Origin: Anaerovorax sp. IOR16
GTDB taxonomy: Bacteria; Bacillota; Clostridia; Peptostreptococcales; Anaerovoracaceae
Length of the DNA stretch: 64,000 bases
Reading direction: 5' to 3'
Assembly (NCBI RefSeq): GCF_017168145.1
Contig: NZ_JADQTL010000010.1
Span: 372,001 to 436,000, forward strand
Part shown: positions 8,835 to 18,047 of the stretch, piece by piece
Layout: each line of letters begins with the position of its first letter
How positions within the stretch are numbered: the first letter of the stretch is position 1
Notes under the pieces: generated by a model
What the model saw: only the letters and a program-made list of their open reading frames with translations
What the model was told of the DNA's origin: nothing
Databases searched by the model: none
Position numbers and translations under genes: made by a program

Positions 8835-10334
8835 ATGTTTGACTATATACAACACGCTATGAGTTATCTAATACCAGGATTTATTGCAACAATTTTATTT
8901 TTGATTATTTATGAAATACAATTACGAAAAAATAAAATTCATCGAAGTAAAATGGACAAAATTTTATTTTTAATCCTCGGTTGCTATCTAACATGCCTTT
9001 TCTCTTTAACCATATCACCTGTATATGGTTTTTCTCTAACAGAAATTGGATTAAATATTAATTTAACTCCATTTAAAGTGAAATATACCATTGTTGGAAA
9101 TCCTCTGCAATTCTGGGGGAATATTTTTATGTTTATACCTTTTGGAACTCTTATAGTTCTTTTATCAAAAAAATGTCACAACCTATTTATTACACTCTTT
9201 TTGGGTGCACAATTATCAATATTTATTGAATTGGTACAGCTATTCGAAATACGAGGTACCGATATTGATGATGTTATCTTAAATGTTCTTGGAACCTTTT
9301 TAGGGTTTATTTTAGGAAAATTTATTTTACTCTATGCACCGTCCTTTCGAAAAAAAATAGGAGGGATTAAACAAATCCGGCCCAGTCACTTAAAAAATGA
9401 GATCGGCAGCATTTACACGCTAACTTTCATCGTTATCATCGCTGTTTTCTATATTGGATTTGCAAAGATCGATCCAGAAACTCCATTTGCACACAGCAAC
9501 GTTACACAAGAAACATTAATACCTACAATACCGTCCTATAGTGAAGAACCAATCCAAGCAGAAATTCAGGCAAAAAATGCGATTCTTTGGAATATCGGTA
9601 CAAATACCATCTTATTTGACAAACAAAGTGATGAAAAAATTGCCCCGGCGAGCACGACAAAAATGCTTACCGCTCTTACTGCTCTGGATTATAGTGATAT
9701 GGATGATGAAGTATTGGTTGGTGAAGAAATACACTATATGACGCAAGATGCTTCCAGAGCTTGGTTATTAACTGGCGATCGATTAACAATGAGACAATTG
9801 CTTGTTGCTTTACTTTTACCCTCTGGAAATGATGCCGCTTATTCCGTTGCGGTTTATACAGGTAGAAAAATTTGTGATGATGATTCCATTTCAGTTGATG
9901 AAGCCATCTCCGTCTTTATGGAATCTATGAATAAAAAAGCTGCCCAAATCGGGGCAGCTGATTCAAACTTTATCAGACCGGATGGCTATGATGCACCGGA
10001 TCAATTTACCACAGCGCATGATTTGGCCTGCATCGCGAAAGAATTTTGTCAATCAAAAGAACTTCTTGACATTGCAAGCAGTCATTCTATTTCAAATGTT
10101 TGGACTAACGGCAAGGACGTGACCTACTATAATACCAACGAGCTAATCAATCCGGAAAGTCCATATTTCAATGCAGATGTGATCGGATTAAAAACGGGAA
10201 CCAGTGTAGACGCAGGTTACTGCCTAGTCTCTGCTGCAAACATAAATCATGAGTTATATGTCTGTGTCGTAATGAACAGTACACAGGATGGTCGATGGAT
10301 CGATAGTCTTGACTTATTGCAGGCAGTCCGCTGA
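8835..10334 (+). CDS. VanZ-like membrane domain fused to D-Ala-D-Ala carboxypeptidase
   Basis: Fusion of two normally separate proteins, 499 residues. Residues about 1-175 form a VanZ-like domain with four to five membrane segments (including GTDIDDVILNVLGTFLG); another membrane segment lies near 200. The rest is a peptidase S11 (DacA/DacF-type) domain with all three penicillin-binding motifs: STTK near residue 273, SGN near 330 and KTG near 452. The catalytic part should face outside and trim the terminal D-Ala of peptidoglycan stems. GGAGG lies 6 bases before the ATG. A GGGTAAAATA sequence upstream resembles a sigma-F/G -10, but no convincing -35 was found. It ends 6 bases before the convergent patB gene without a terminator between them. 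Confidence 0.88.
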   Translation: MFDYIQHAMSYLIPGFIATILFLIIYEIQLRKNKIHRSKMDKILFLILGCYLTCLFSLTISPVYGFSLTEIGLNINLTPFKVKYTIVGNPLQFWGNIFMFIPFGTLIVLLSKKCHNLFITLFLGAQLSIFIELVQLFEIRGTDIDDVILNVLGTFLGFILGKFILLYAPSFRKKIGGIKQIRPSHLKNEIGSIYTLTFIVIIAVFYIGFAKIDPETPFAHSNVTQETLIPTIPSYSEEPIQAEIQAKNAILWNIGTNTILFDKQSDEKIAPASTTKMLTALTALDYSDMDDEVLVGEEIHYMTQDASRAWLLTGDRLTMRQLLVALLLPSGNDAAYSVAVYTGRKICDDDSISVDEAISVFMESMNKKAAQIGAADSNFIRPDGYDAPDQFTTAHDLACIAKEFCQSKELLDIASSHSISNVWTNGKDVTYYNTNELINPESPYFNADVIGLKTGTSVDAGYCLVSAANINHELYVCVVMNSTQDGRWIDSLDLLQAVR

Positions 10335-10340
10335 TGTGGT

Positions 10341-11525
10341 TCACCATATACGCAACCGTACAACCGCTTCCTTAAGCTGCTGCATTGCACTTTTTAAAAC
10401 GTTTCGTGAGCAAGCAACATTCATTCGCATAAAGCCGTCGAGACTGCGGCAAAAGTCATTTCCATTATTTAATCCGATTTTTGCCTCTTCAATCATAAAA
10501 CGCCATAAGGCTTGACGATCTAATCCTAATCCTCTACAGTCTATCCAAAGCAAATAAGTGGATTCTGGAAGGTTTACCTTAATTTCCGGAATTTCAGTAC
10601 GGCAAAATTCTCTTACAAACAACATGTTTTCCTGCAAGTACGCAATGAGCTGCTTTAGCCATTCATCACCATATCGACAAGCCGCTTCAACTGCAACTAA
10701 ACTAAAGCAATTGTTTCTGTGAATATCCAAAGCTCCCCAAAAGGAATCAAAACGATGCTTCCACTCTTTGTTGGGAAAAACAACAGAAGCTGCCTGCAGT
10801 CCTGCTAAATTAAAGGTTTTCGTCGAAGAAATGCAGCTGATTGTTCTGCTAGCTACCTCTTTTGAAATCGTTGCAGTTGGAATGTGTTCATTTCCCCACA
10901 GCAAAAAGTCAGAATGGATTTCATCTGACACAATTGGTACATCAAAGCGAATGCATAAATCGGTCATAGCTTTTAGTTCTTTCTTTTTCCATACTCGCCC
11001 TACTGGATTGTGTGGACTGCAGAACAAAAATAGCTTTGGTCTCATTTTTAACTTTTCTTCCAAATCTGCAAAATCCATCGTATAATAACCACCTTGTTCG
11101 AAAAGTTGATTTTCTAAAACCTTACGACCATCCCAAGCCTCAATGACATCATAAAATTCAGGATACACTGGTGTCTGTATGAGTACGTAATCTCCTGGCT
11201 CAGTAAATTCACGTACAAGCTCTGATAACGCCGGAACAATCCCTGGTGCAAAACTCATCTGTTTGGGATCAATATCCCAATTATGATGCCTCTTCTGCCA
11301 TTCGCAAATAGATTCGTAATAAGAAGTCGGCCGGGAAGTATATCCATAAATCCCCTGATCCGCTCGCTTTTTTATCGCATCTATAATTGGTTGTGCCGTT
11401 TCAAAATCCATATCGGCAATCCAAAGCGGGATGAGATCATCCCGCTCGAATTTTTTGAAACGCTCATCGTATTTTGCCGCATTACTATTACTACGGTCAA
11501 TTATTTTGTCAAAATCATATTGCAT
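10341..11525 (-). CDS. patB: PatB/MalY-type PLP C-S lyase (aminotransferase class I fold)
   Basis: PLP-dependent cytosolic enzyme of the MalY/PatB family (cystathionine beta-lyase or cysteine desulfhydrase activity). The 394-residue length is typical. Features: N-terminal YDFDKIIDRSNSNAAKYDE, the MALY-type PLIIADMDF region as LIPLWIADMDFETAQP, SPHNPVGRVW, VSDEIHSDF and the PLP lysine in SSTKTFNLAGLQAAS near residue 235. GAGGAG precedes the ATG. It follows the symporter gene by 70 bases with no clear terminator, so it may be the last gene of the lysA operon. The exact substrate is undetermined. Confidence 0.87.
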   Translation of the reverse strand: MQYDFDKIIDRSNSNAAKYDERFKKFERDDLIPLWIADMDFETAQPIIDAIKKRADQGIYGYTSRPTSYYESICEWQKRHHNWDIDPKQMSFAPGIVPALSELVREFTEPGDYVLIQTPVYPEFYDVIEAWDGRKVLENQLFEQGGYYTMDFADLEEKLKMRPKLFLFCSPHNPVGRVWKKKELKAMTDLCIRFDVPIVSDEIHSDFLLWGNEHIPTATISKEVASRTISCISSTKTFNLAGLQAASVVFPNKEWKHRFDSFWGALDIHRNNCFSLVAVEAACRYGDEWLKQLIAYLQENMLFVREFCRTEIPEIKVNLPESTYLLWIDCRGLGLDRQALWRFMIEEAKIGLNNGNDFCRSLDGFMRMNVACSRNVLKSAMQQLKEAVVRLRIW

Positions 11526-11595
11526 ATGTTTTCTCTCCTCAAACTTTTAATTACTCTATTATTATGTTTTTGGATTACAATATAGCCCTTTTACG

Positions 11596-12855
11596 TTAAG
11601 CGACTTCTTCATTTTCTGTTAACTTTTTCTTCATCCAATCTTTTCCTTCTACAAGTCTCGTTACCATCATCGAAGAGACAGCATCTCCAGATGCATTTAC
11701 CATGGTAGCTGGTGGATCAACTAAGAAGCCAATTGTTGCAATGATAGGGAATGCTTCTGGCGGGAATCCATATAGATTTACAATCAACATTTCTCCGATC
11801 AAACCACCACCGGGTACACCAGACATAACCACTCCACCAAGAACGGATATGATGATTGCTGTTGCAAACGTACCTATTCCAGTAAAATCTTGTCCGAACA
11901 CACCAAATAAGAAAGAAATCTTTAAAATAGAGGACAAACATGTGCCATCCATATGCATGGTTGCACCAATTGGTAATATAATTTCACGAATATCCTTTGG
12001 CACGCCCATTTTTTGTGCAGCTCCTAAGTTAACTGGCAGTGTCGCGATAGAACTTCCAGTTGCAAAAGCAGTAACCGCTGGAGGCATTATGTTTTTAAAG
12101 CAAGCTTTCGTTCCTTCTTTGCCACCTGCAAAATAAGAATAAGCAGCAAAAGCAACAATAAAGTAAATTAAGCAAACTGGATAATAGATCAGCATTGCTT
12201 TCATGTAAGCACCTAAAAGCTGTGGTCCAAATTCTCCAATTAAGGCTGCAAAATAAGCACCCAGTCCAATTGGAGCGTAAAGCATTATGATTCCAATTAA
12301 CTTCATTAAAACCTTTGACAATGCTTCCAACCCTTTAGCAACCTTATTATCTTCACCACCCGTTGTACTAACACAATATCCAAACAAAATGGAGAAAATG
12401 ATAAGTGGTAACATATTAGATTTCGATAAGAGACCTACAAAATCTGGTACAGTAATTGCCTTTACAATCTGTTCACCCAGATTAATCTACTCTAACTCTC
12501 CTGCTGCTTCCAGTGCAATATTTGCTCCGGCAGCCGGTGGGAAAATACTTACAACAGTAATAATAATAACAGATGCAATAATACCGGTAACACAAAATAC
12601 TAAAAGCATATTTCCTAAAATTTTTCCTAAACGCTTCATGTTAAGCATGCTACCAACAGCGCTACTTATTGTAACAAAAACTAAAGGTACAACGGCGGTA
12701 AACATTAGATTAATAAATACCTGACCAAAAGGCTTCAGCACAATCGCCTTTTCTCCCATAATAAGACCGATAATGCTTCCAATGATAATACCTGCAAGTA
12801 ATATGATTGGAAATCTATAATTTTTCCAAAAACTTTGCTTTTCTAAGGTTGTCAT
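11596..12855 (-). pseudogene. dicarboxylate/amino acid:cation symporter interrupted by an in-frame TAG
   Basis: Member of the DAACS family (GltP/DctA/SstT-like sodium or proton symporters). The reading frame is continuous over 420 codons, normal for the family, except for one TAG at 12487-12489 (codon 123). Before it the protein has the first three membrane segments and ends AAGELE. After it the same frame continues INLGEQIVKAITVPDF without a gap and later shows the family signature ATGSSIATLPVN and the MHMDGT and NASGDAV regions. A single base change from Glu (GAG) or Gln (CAG) would explain it. It is third after lysA and dapF, starting 15 bases past dapF with a good GGAGG. Options: recent nonsense mutation, sequencing error, amber readthrough, or reinitiation at the ATG at 12414. 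TAG also ends lysA and the isochorismatase-family gene, so TAG is a normal stop here. Confidence 0.85.
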
Positions 12856-12870
12856 AACAAGCCCTCCTTC

Positions 12871-13713
12871 TTAACTAACTATAAAATCCTCATCTGTAAT
12901 TTCACCAACAGCAACAATGTTGGTATCTCCGATTAAATACAAGTCCTCTATAAAACCTTTCTCAACAATGGCATCCACAAATAACTCTCCTCCAGGTACG
13001 GTTAACTTTACATTTTTACCACTAACCAACCCTTTCAGTGTTAATGCTGTAACCACGGAACCAGAACCCGTTCCACAAGCCAATGTAAAATCCTCTACAC
13101 CTCGTTCAAAGGTCTTTTCCAAAATTAGATCTTTTCCAACTATTTCATAAAAATTTACATTAGCACCCTTTGGAAATGCGCTGTGGTAGCGTAGCTTTTT
13201 CCCTAAATCAAAAAGCTCTTTTTCTGGTAATTCTTTAAATCCATTCAGTCGAACCACTGCATGAGGAATTCCAGGATTCCCAAGCTCGATATACGAACAT
13301 TCATATTCTTTACCATCTACTTCTACCGGATAATCCAAACGTACCTCCTCAGGGCGGTTAAGTTTAATTTTATACAGGCGCTTACTCTGTCTCCACGCAA
13401 GTACATCACCGGCAACTGTTTCAATTGTCATACTTTCCCCAGCAATTTTATGTTCATAAGCATAACGTGCAATGCAGCGAGCACCATTACCACACATTTC
13501 TGCAATGCTGCCGTCTGCATTATAAAATCTCATTTTAAAATCACCGCCAGTTGTAGGTTCATCGACCACCATTAGCGCATTGCCTCCAATCGACAAGCCT
13601 CTCTTACAAAGCCGAGAGGCCATTTGCGGAAGCTCTTCAAGCGGAATTTTCAACTCAAGATTATTGATAACAATAAAGTCATTTCCTGCGCCTTGCATTT
13701 TTGTGAATTGCAT
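12871..13713 (-). CDS. dapF: diaminopimelate epimerase
   Basis: Cofactor-independent epimerase converting LL- to meso-diaminopimelate for lysine and peptidoglycan synthesis. The 280-residue protein starts MQFTKMQGAGNDFIVI. Both catalytic cysteines are present: MCGNGARC near residue 72 and LACGTGSGS near 211. Start supported by AAGGAG. It lies 19 bases after lysA and 15 before the symporter, in a tight operon behind a sigma-54 promoter. Placing DAP epimerase under sigma-54 control is unusual. Since DapF-like proteins can act as other amino-acid racemases, a catabolic or specialised role cannot be excluded. Confidence 0.92.
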   Translation of the reverse strand: MQFTKMQGAGNDFIVINNLELKIPLEELPQMASRLCKRGLSIGGNALMVVDEPTTGGDFKMRFYNADGSIAEMCGNGARCIARYAYEHKIAGESMTIETVAGDVLAWRQSKRLYKIKLNRPEEVRLDYPVEVDGKEYECSYIELGNPGIPHAVVRLNGFKELPEKELFDLGKKLRYHSAFPKGANVNFYEIVGKDLILEKTFERGVEDFTLACGTGSGSVVTALTLKGLVSGKNVKLTVPGGELFVDAIVEKGFIEDLYLIGDTNIVAVGEITDEDFIVS

Positions 13714-13732
13714 TTTGAAAGCTCCTTTCCAA

Positions 13733-15028
13733 CTATTTTAGGAATTTTGGAATTATCTCGTTTTGAATCATATCTTCATAGCTTTGTCTTTTTACAATCA
13801 GCTCATCATGACCTTTGCAAGCTAAAACCACTGCAGGAATTGGATTTTTATTATAATTATTTGCCATTGAATAGCCATAAGCACCTGTAGAGAAAATTGC
13901 AAAAACATCGCCGCTTTCTGCCGATCCTACCATAATATCCCGTATTAAAATATCTCCAGACTCACAGCATTTTCCACAAACGGTTACTTTATCATCTTTT
14001 GGCTGATCAGCTTTATTTGCAAGAATGCCCGTGTATACTGCCTGATAAAGTGCTGGTCGAATGTTATCCGTCATACCACCATCCACTGCGATGTATTTGC
14101 GAACCCCTTTGATTTCTTTGATGCTTCCAACCGTATATAAGCTAATTCCAGCTTCACCTACGATGCTACGTCCGGGCTCAATAACCACAGCAGGGCGATC
14201 TATCCCAAGTTCTTTTGAAAATGCTTCGATTCTCTTCATCATTGGATCCAAGAAATATGCATATGTTTTTCTTTCTTCCGTGGTATAAGAAATTCCAAAT
14301 CCACCACCAATGTTTAACTCGGTCACAATATGCCCATATCTTTCTTTTGTGTCCTTTGTCAATTTTAATGAAGTTTCTAATGCTGCCAAATGTGAGTGGT
14401 TATCGAACAGCTGTGACCCAACATGGAAATGAAATCCAAGAAATTCTACATGCTCCGACTGGATCGCTGCTTCTATGGCTGGATAAATGACATCTTCCTC
14501 TAGAGGAATTCCAAATTTAGAATCCTTCTTTCCGGTAACGATGTAATCATGAGAATCACTTTTTACACCCGGAGTAATTCGGTAAAGAACATTGACCTTT
14601 TTATTTTTTTCTTTACAAACTTTTTCAATCAATTCAAGTTCTTTAAGCCCATCAATAATGATTCTTCCGATTCCATAATCAATCGCCATTTCTATTTCTT
14701 CTAATAGTTTATTATTCCCATTAAATTCAATGCGTTCTGGAGGGAAATTTGCCTTTATTGCGGTATAAAGTTCTCCGCCTGACACAACGTCAATACACAG
14801 CCCTTCTCTTTCAGCAATCTTATACATGGCCAATGTACAAAATGCCTTCGAAGCATAGGCAGCTCTTGTGTTTTCATACTTATTTAGAAAGGATTCCTTT
14901 AATTCGTCACACCTTCCAATGATGTCGCTTTCTGAAAAGACATATAAAGGTGTACCGTATTTTTTTGCCAGTTCGACGGTATCGCAACCGTCAAAAAATA
15001 AGCGATTATTTTTGATTTCTTTTATCAT
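13733..15028 (-). CDS. lysA: diaminopimelate decarboxylase
   Basis: PLP enzyme of alanine-racemase-fold type III that decarboxylates meso-diaminopimelate to L-lysine; 431 residues. The PLP lysine is in AAYASKAFCTLA near residue 57. The HFHVGSQ motif, the GGGFGI glycine loop, EPGRSIVGEAG and the CGKCCESGD active-site cysteine segment of the partner subunit are present. AGGAGG lies upstream. First gene of the lysA-dapF-symporter(-patB) operon; the ~200-base leader carries a sigma-54 promoter at its start and two dyad elements. No lysine riboswitch was recognised. It ends in TAG. Confidence 0.93.
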   Translation of the reverse strand: MIKEIKNNRLFFDGCDTVELAKKYGTPLYVFSESDIIGRCDELKESFLNKYENTRAAYASKAFCTLAMYKIAEREGLCIDVVSGGELYTAIKANFPPERIEFNGNNKLLEEIEMAIDYGIGRIIIDGLKELELIEKVCKEKNKKVNVLYRITPGVKSDSHDYIVTGKKDSKFGIPLEEDVIYPAIEAAIQSEHVEFLGFHFHVGSQLFDNHSHLAALETSLKLTKDTKERYGHIVTELNIGGGFGISYTTEERKTYAYFLDPMMKRIEAFSKELGIDRPAVVIEPGRSIVGEAGISLYTVGSIKEIKGVRKYIAVDGGMTDNIRPALYQAVYTGILANKADQPKDDKVTVCGKCCESGDILIRDIMVGSAESGDVFAIFSTGAYGYSMANNYNKNPIPAVVLACKGHDELIVKRQSYEDMIQNEIIPKFLK

Positions 15029-15053
15029 TTTTTATCATTCCTCCTTTGTCCTG

Positions 15054-15095
15054 AATAAACACCACAATTGTAACCGGTTAAAACAAGTGTTTATT
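15054..15095 (-). promoter_or_regulatory. dyad in the lysA leader, next to the Shine-Dalgarno
   Basis: Outer arms AATAAACAC (15054-15062) and GTGTTTATT (15087-15095) are perfect complements. They enclose a palindrome TAACCGGTTA at 15071-15080. In RNA this gives an extended hairpin ending about 10 bases before the AGGAGG of lysA; in DNA it could be an operator. Function inferred only. Confidence 0.45.
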
Positions 15096-15235
15096 TCGTC
15101 ATAAATTATCTTTGAAGATTTCAAATCAAATTTATGATATAATGTGCACAAACAATTTAATTTCTAAAAAGAATGTACACAGCATCGTAAATTGAAAAAA
15201 GTAAAGCGATAAATTTTACGATATTATTTTAAAGA

Positions 15236-15250
15236 GCAAGTCCAATGCCA
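15236..15250 (-). promoter_or_regulatory. sigma-54 (-24/-12) promoter of the lysA operon
   Basis: On the minus strand this reads TGGCATTGGACTTGC, with GG and GC at exact -24/-12 spacing. The first mRNA bases would form a stem: ATCGTAAA at 15184-15191 and TTTACGAT at 15215-15222 are complementary. The promoter is divergent from, and about 200 bases from, the start of a sigma-54 activator gene. Confidence 0.82.
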
Positions 15251-15389
15251 ACTAACAAAAATCATTCAAAATATTTTTAATATTTTTTAGATTAAGTTAG
15301 AAAAGCTTATAAAATAAAGGACATCCTCGAAAATTTTATTTTTTTATTATCTGTTTATTCATTTTATTCTCTGTTAAAATATTGTTTAC

Positions 15390-15409
15390 TTTTCCGGTTT
15401 TTCGGAAAA
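15390..15409. promoter_or_regulatory. inverted repeat upstream of the second sigma-54 activator
   Basis: TTTTCCG and CGGAAAA are perfect 7-base arms around a 6-base spacer, 42 bases before the activator start and about 140 bases upstream of the -24 element of the divergent lysA promoter. That is a usual distance for an enhancer site. Binding protein inferred. Confidence 0.4.
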
Positions 15410-15450
15410 CTATTTGAAAAAACGAAATCAATACAAAGGAGGAAAATCGA

Positions 15451-17289
15451 ATGACATATGAACAACTTCTCCATATCTTAACTAATTACATTAGTGAAGG
15501 GCTTATCTACATTGACTCAAGCAGAAAATTAAAACTCTTTAATCAAAAAGCAAAAGAAATAACCGGTTTGGTTTTAGATAAATCGAGCTCTCATTCAGCA
15601 GGGCGTATAGAAAAAGGAGATATTGTTATTATTGCAGACAACCAGCTTGGATACGATGACGGAGACTTGACATCCTCTGATTTGCAGCGAATTGGTATAA
15701 AAGATAAATCCATTCATGAAAATGATATGTTCGTAGGAATTGGAGTTTATGATACACCAGGAATTACACCGATTTACAAACACTTACCAGATCATCTACC
15801 AACCATTGATTTTTCGGTTAGTGCTCAGTTTATGGGGTTTCACATCGAATCTACCATTCACTCTGCAGATAAAATTATGTCCATAAAAGTAAATAACATG
15901 GTTTTTGATGTATCTTATATAAAATCGGTTGGTCATCTTGTAATTCTTGACGGACAAACCCACGAAGTTAAATTTTTTCAAGCAAAAGGTTACAGCATAC
16001 GCAAGGAGACCATTCAAGAGATTTTGCAAGGAAAACCTTTTCTTGCAAAAGGTGATGAAATGGAGGACATTAATGTTATTAATATGCCAGTCGATGACAT
16101 TATTGAGTACGATGAATTAACGGAACGAATGGATGCTATTTTTGAAAAAAAAGAAAAAGAAATTATAGATGCTTTTTTAGATATCAACAAACGCCCTACT
16201 TTATGCTCTCTTTTCCCGATTATGGAAGACAAAAACGTATTAGGAGTATTGATTAAGATACGTGATGTTTCGGAAATAGAAGAATTATTAAAAGATCGAA
16301 ATAAAATGATTGAAGAAGTGGAAAAAATTCACATGAATTTATTACCTGGAAACGACCGCTTTCCAGGTGCTGATTTTTCAGAGATTGTCGGCAATAGCCC
16401 TGCAATGCAAAATGTGAAATATTTAGCTTATAAAGCCTCAAAAATTAAATCAAATGTATTAATTACCGGTGAAAGCGGTACGGGAAAATCACAGCTTGCT
16501 TATAAAATTCACTCTTTATACAAAGAAGAATCTCCATTTATTGAAGTTAATTGTAGTTCCATTCCACCGACTCTTTTTGAAAGTGAATTATTCGGTTACG
16601 TAGGTGGGGCGTTTACAGGCGCATTACCGCAAGGAAAAGCAGGATATTTTGAATTAGCTAATAACGGTACGATTTTCTTAGATGAAATCGGCGAATTGCC
16701 GATTGATATTCAAGCAAAATTACTTTATGTCCTCCAAAATAAAAAGTTTTACCGTGTCGGGGGCTCTAAACCCATTCATATCAACGTTCGAGTAATCTCT
16801 GCTACAAACAAAAACTTAAGTGATGAAGTCCGAATGGGAAATTTTCGTCTTGACCTTTATTACCGCATTAATGTATTTCCTATTGAAATTCCACCGTTAC
16901 GGTCTAGAAAATCGGATTTATATTTGTTAATTAATAAGATTTTAACAAAAATTTGCATGGAATATGATATCCCTATAAAGGAATTTACTGGAACCGCTTT
17001 AAATAAAATGCTCCAGTATGATTGGCCGGGAAACGTTCGAGAATTAGAAAATGTATTAGAGCGTGCAATAACACTTTGTGAAACCCCTATCCTTTATCCT
17101 GAACACATAGAAATTGATGCAAAGGAAAACAAAACAACCTTAAAAATATTGGTGGAAGAAACAGAAAAACGTGCCATTCTATCTGCACTCGAAGAATTTA
17201 ATGGAAATAAACAACTTGCAATGGAAGTTTTAGGTCTAGGAAAATCTGCTTTTTATGAGAAAATAAAAAAATATAATATTACAAAATAA
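15451..17289 (+). CDS. sigma-54-dependent transcriptional activator (PAS, AAA+, Fis)
   Basis: Enhancer-binding protein of 612 residues. The N-terminal PAS-like segment (YISEGLIYIDSSRKLKLFNQ) is followed by a long sensory region to about 300. The AAA+ domain has Walker A GESGTGKS near residue 340, GAFTGA near 386 and Walker B IFLDEIGELP. The Fis-type HTH is at about 580-612 (NGNKQLAMEVLGLGKSAFYE). A good AAAGGAGG precedes the ATG. Its divergent neighbour is a sigma-54 promoter for lysA-dapF-symporter, the likely target. The large sensory part suggests response to a small ligand; none can be named. Confidence 0.92.
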   Translation: MTYEQLLHILTNYISEGLIYIDSSRKLKLFNQKAKEITGLVLDKSSSHSAGRIEKGDIVIIADNQLGYDDGDLTSSDLQRIGIKDKSIHENDMFVGIGVYDTPGITPIYKHLPDHLPTIDFSVSAQFMGFHIESTIHSADKIMSIKVNNMVFDVSYIKSVGHLVILDGQTHEVKFFQAKGYSIRKETIQEILQGKPFLAKGDEMEDINVINMPVDDIIEYDELTERMDAIFEKKEKEIIDAFLDINKRPTLCSLFPIMEDKNVLGVLIKIRDVSEIEELLKDRNKMIEEVEKIHMNLLPGNDRFPGADFSEIVGNSPAMQNVKYLAYKASKIKSNVLITGESGTGKSQLAYKIHSLYKEESPFIEVNCSSIPPTLFESELFGYVGGAFTGALPQGKAGYFELANNGTIFLDEIGELPIDIQAKLLYVLQNKKFYRVGGSKPIHINVRVISATNKNLSDEVRMGNFRLDLYYRINVFPIEIPPLRSRKSDLYLLINKILTKICMEYDIPIKEFTGTALNKMLQYDWPGNVRELENVLERAITLCETPILYPEHIEIDAKENKTTLKILVEETEKRAILSALEEFNGNKQLAMEVLGLGKSAFYEKIKKYNITK

Positions 17290-17291
17290 AA

Positions 17292-17334
17292 AAATTTCCG
17301 CAAATCCGGCTTGTTTCCGGATTTGCGGAAAATT
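17292..17334. terminator. bidirectional terminator between the activator and spoIIR
   Basis: TTTCCGCAAATCCGG (17295-17309) and its perfect complement at 17317-17331 are flanked by A-rich and T-rich tracts. Serves the two convergent genes. Confidence 0.88.
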
Positions 17335-18047
17335 TAATCAATGTTTAACATTTCTAATGTCTTAAATTTTAATTTTAATGTAGTAGGTTTTCTTTTTGGA
17401 TCCGTCGCTGCTTCAATCAATTCCTTATAGGTATCTTCTGTTAAAGCTTCACGATAAATTTCAGCTACCTTTGGATCAATCGGTACGACAGGAACCAAAT
17501 CACTATCAAGCTCCTCAGGAACTTCCGCGCCAATTAAGCATAAAGGCGGAAATAACACACACCACCAATTTTGTCCTTTCCCCTCTCCTATGCTGATATT
17601 CAGTGCTTCATAATTTCCAGCAGGAAACGTAACATTCCCATAGCTTTTTTTCGGTACCCAACGATTTCCCAAAACGGCAGTTGCTTTATACGTATAACCT
17701 TCTTTTTTTATAACACTCTCAGCTGCTTGTTCAATGTCTACCAAATGATTTTTTATATAATCTCTGGAATCATTTAAAGTTAAAGACACTTCCTTTGCTT
17801 CTTCAGTAGCTTGTGCAATCGCTTCTTCTACCAACTCTTCGTTGATTTTTTTCAAAAGCTCATCTCTCACTTCTCTTTTTAATGCCTGATCCTCTTCGGT
17901 ATCACTATTTGCAATTACATGAAACCTTATAAAATCTTCATTACTCATTGAAGGATTCATCCTTTTTTGCATGTTCCATGTTGTATAAGCAAACAGGCAA
18001 AGCAAAACCAAAAGCAAGAATTGCATCTGTTTTTTCTTTAATCCCAT
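17334..18047 (-). CDS. spoIIR: stage II sporulation protein R
   Basis: Forespore-secreted signal that triggers SpoIIGA processing of pro-sigma-E in the mother cell. The 237-residue protein has an N-terminal membrane/secretion segment (about 7-25) and the family hallmark FIRFHVIANSDTEEDQALK followed by VRDELL. In other sporeformers spoIIR is sigma-F dependent; no clear sigma-F site was recognised here. The Shine-Dalgarno AAAGGAG and start codon abut a 12-base inverted repeat (arms 18048-18059 and 18102-18113). It lies downstream of the sipL-like gene, so two sporulation genes are adjacent. Confidence 0.93.
   Translation of the reverse strand: MGLKKKQMQFLLLVLLCLFAYTTWNMQKRMNPSMSNEDFIRFHVIANSDTEEDQALKREVRDELLKKINEELVEEAIAQATEEAKEVSLTLNDSRDYIKNHLVDIEQAAESVIKKEGYTYKATAVLGNRWVPKKSYGNVTFPAGNYEALNISIGEGKGQNWWCVLFPPLCLIGAEVPEELDSDLVPVVPIDPKVAEIYREALTEDTYKELIEAATDPKRKPTTLKLKFKTLEMLNID

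Larger units (their letters stand above)
15029..15450. other. 422-base divergent control region between lysA and the sigma-54 activator
   Basis: No gene is visible here. It holds the sigma-54 promoter, the leader stems and dyad, and the CCG/CGG inverted repeat listed separately. It is strongly AT-rich otherwise. No sigma-54 promoter was found for the plus-strand gene. Confidence 0.7.

Noticed and set aside
11702-12724. plus-strand open frames of 144 and 145 codons
   Set aside because: Antisense shadows of the symporter gene; no ribosome sites or family motifs.
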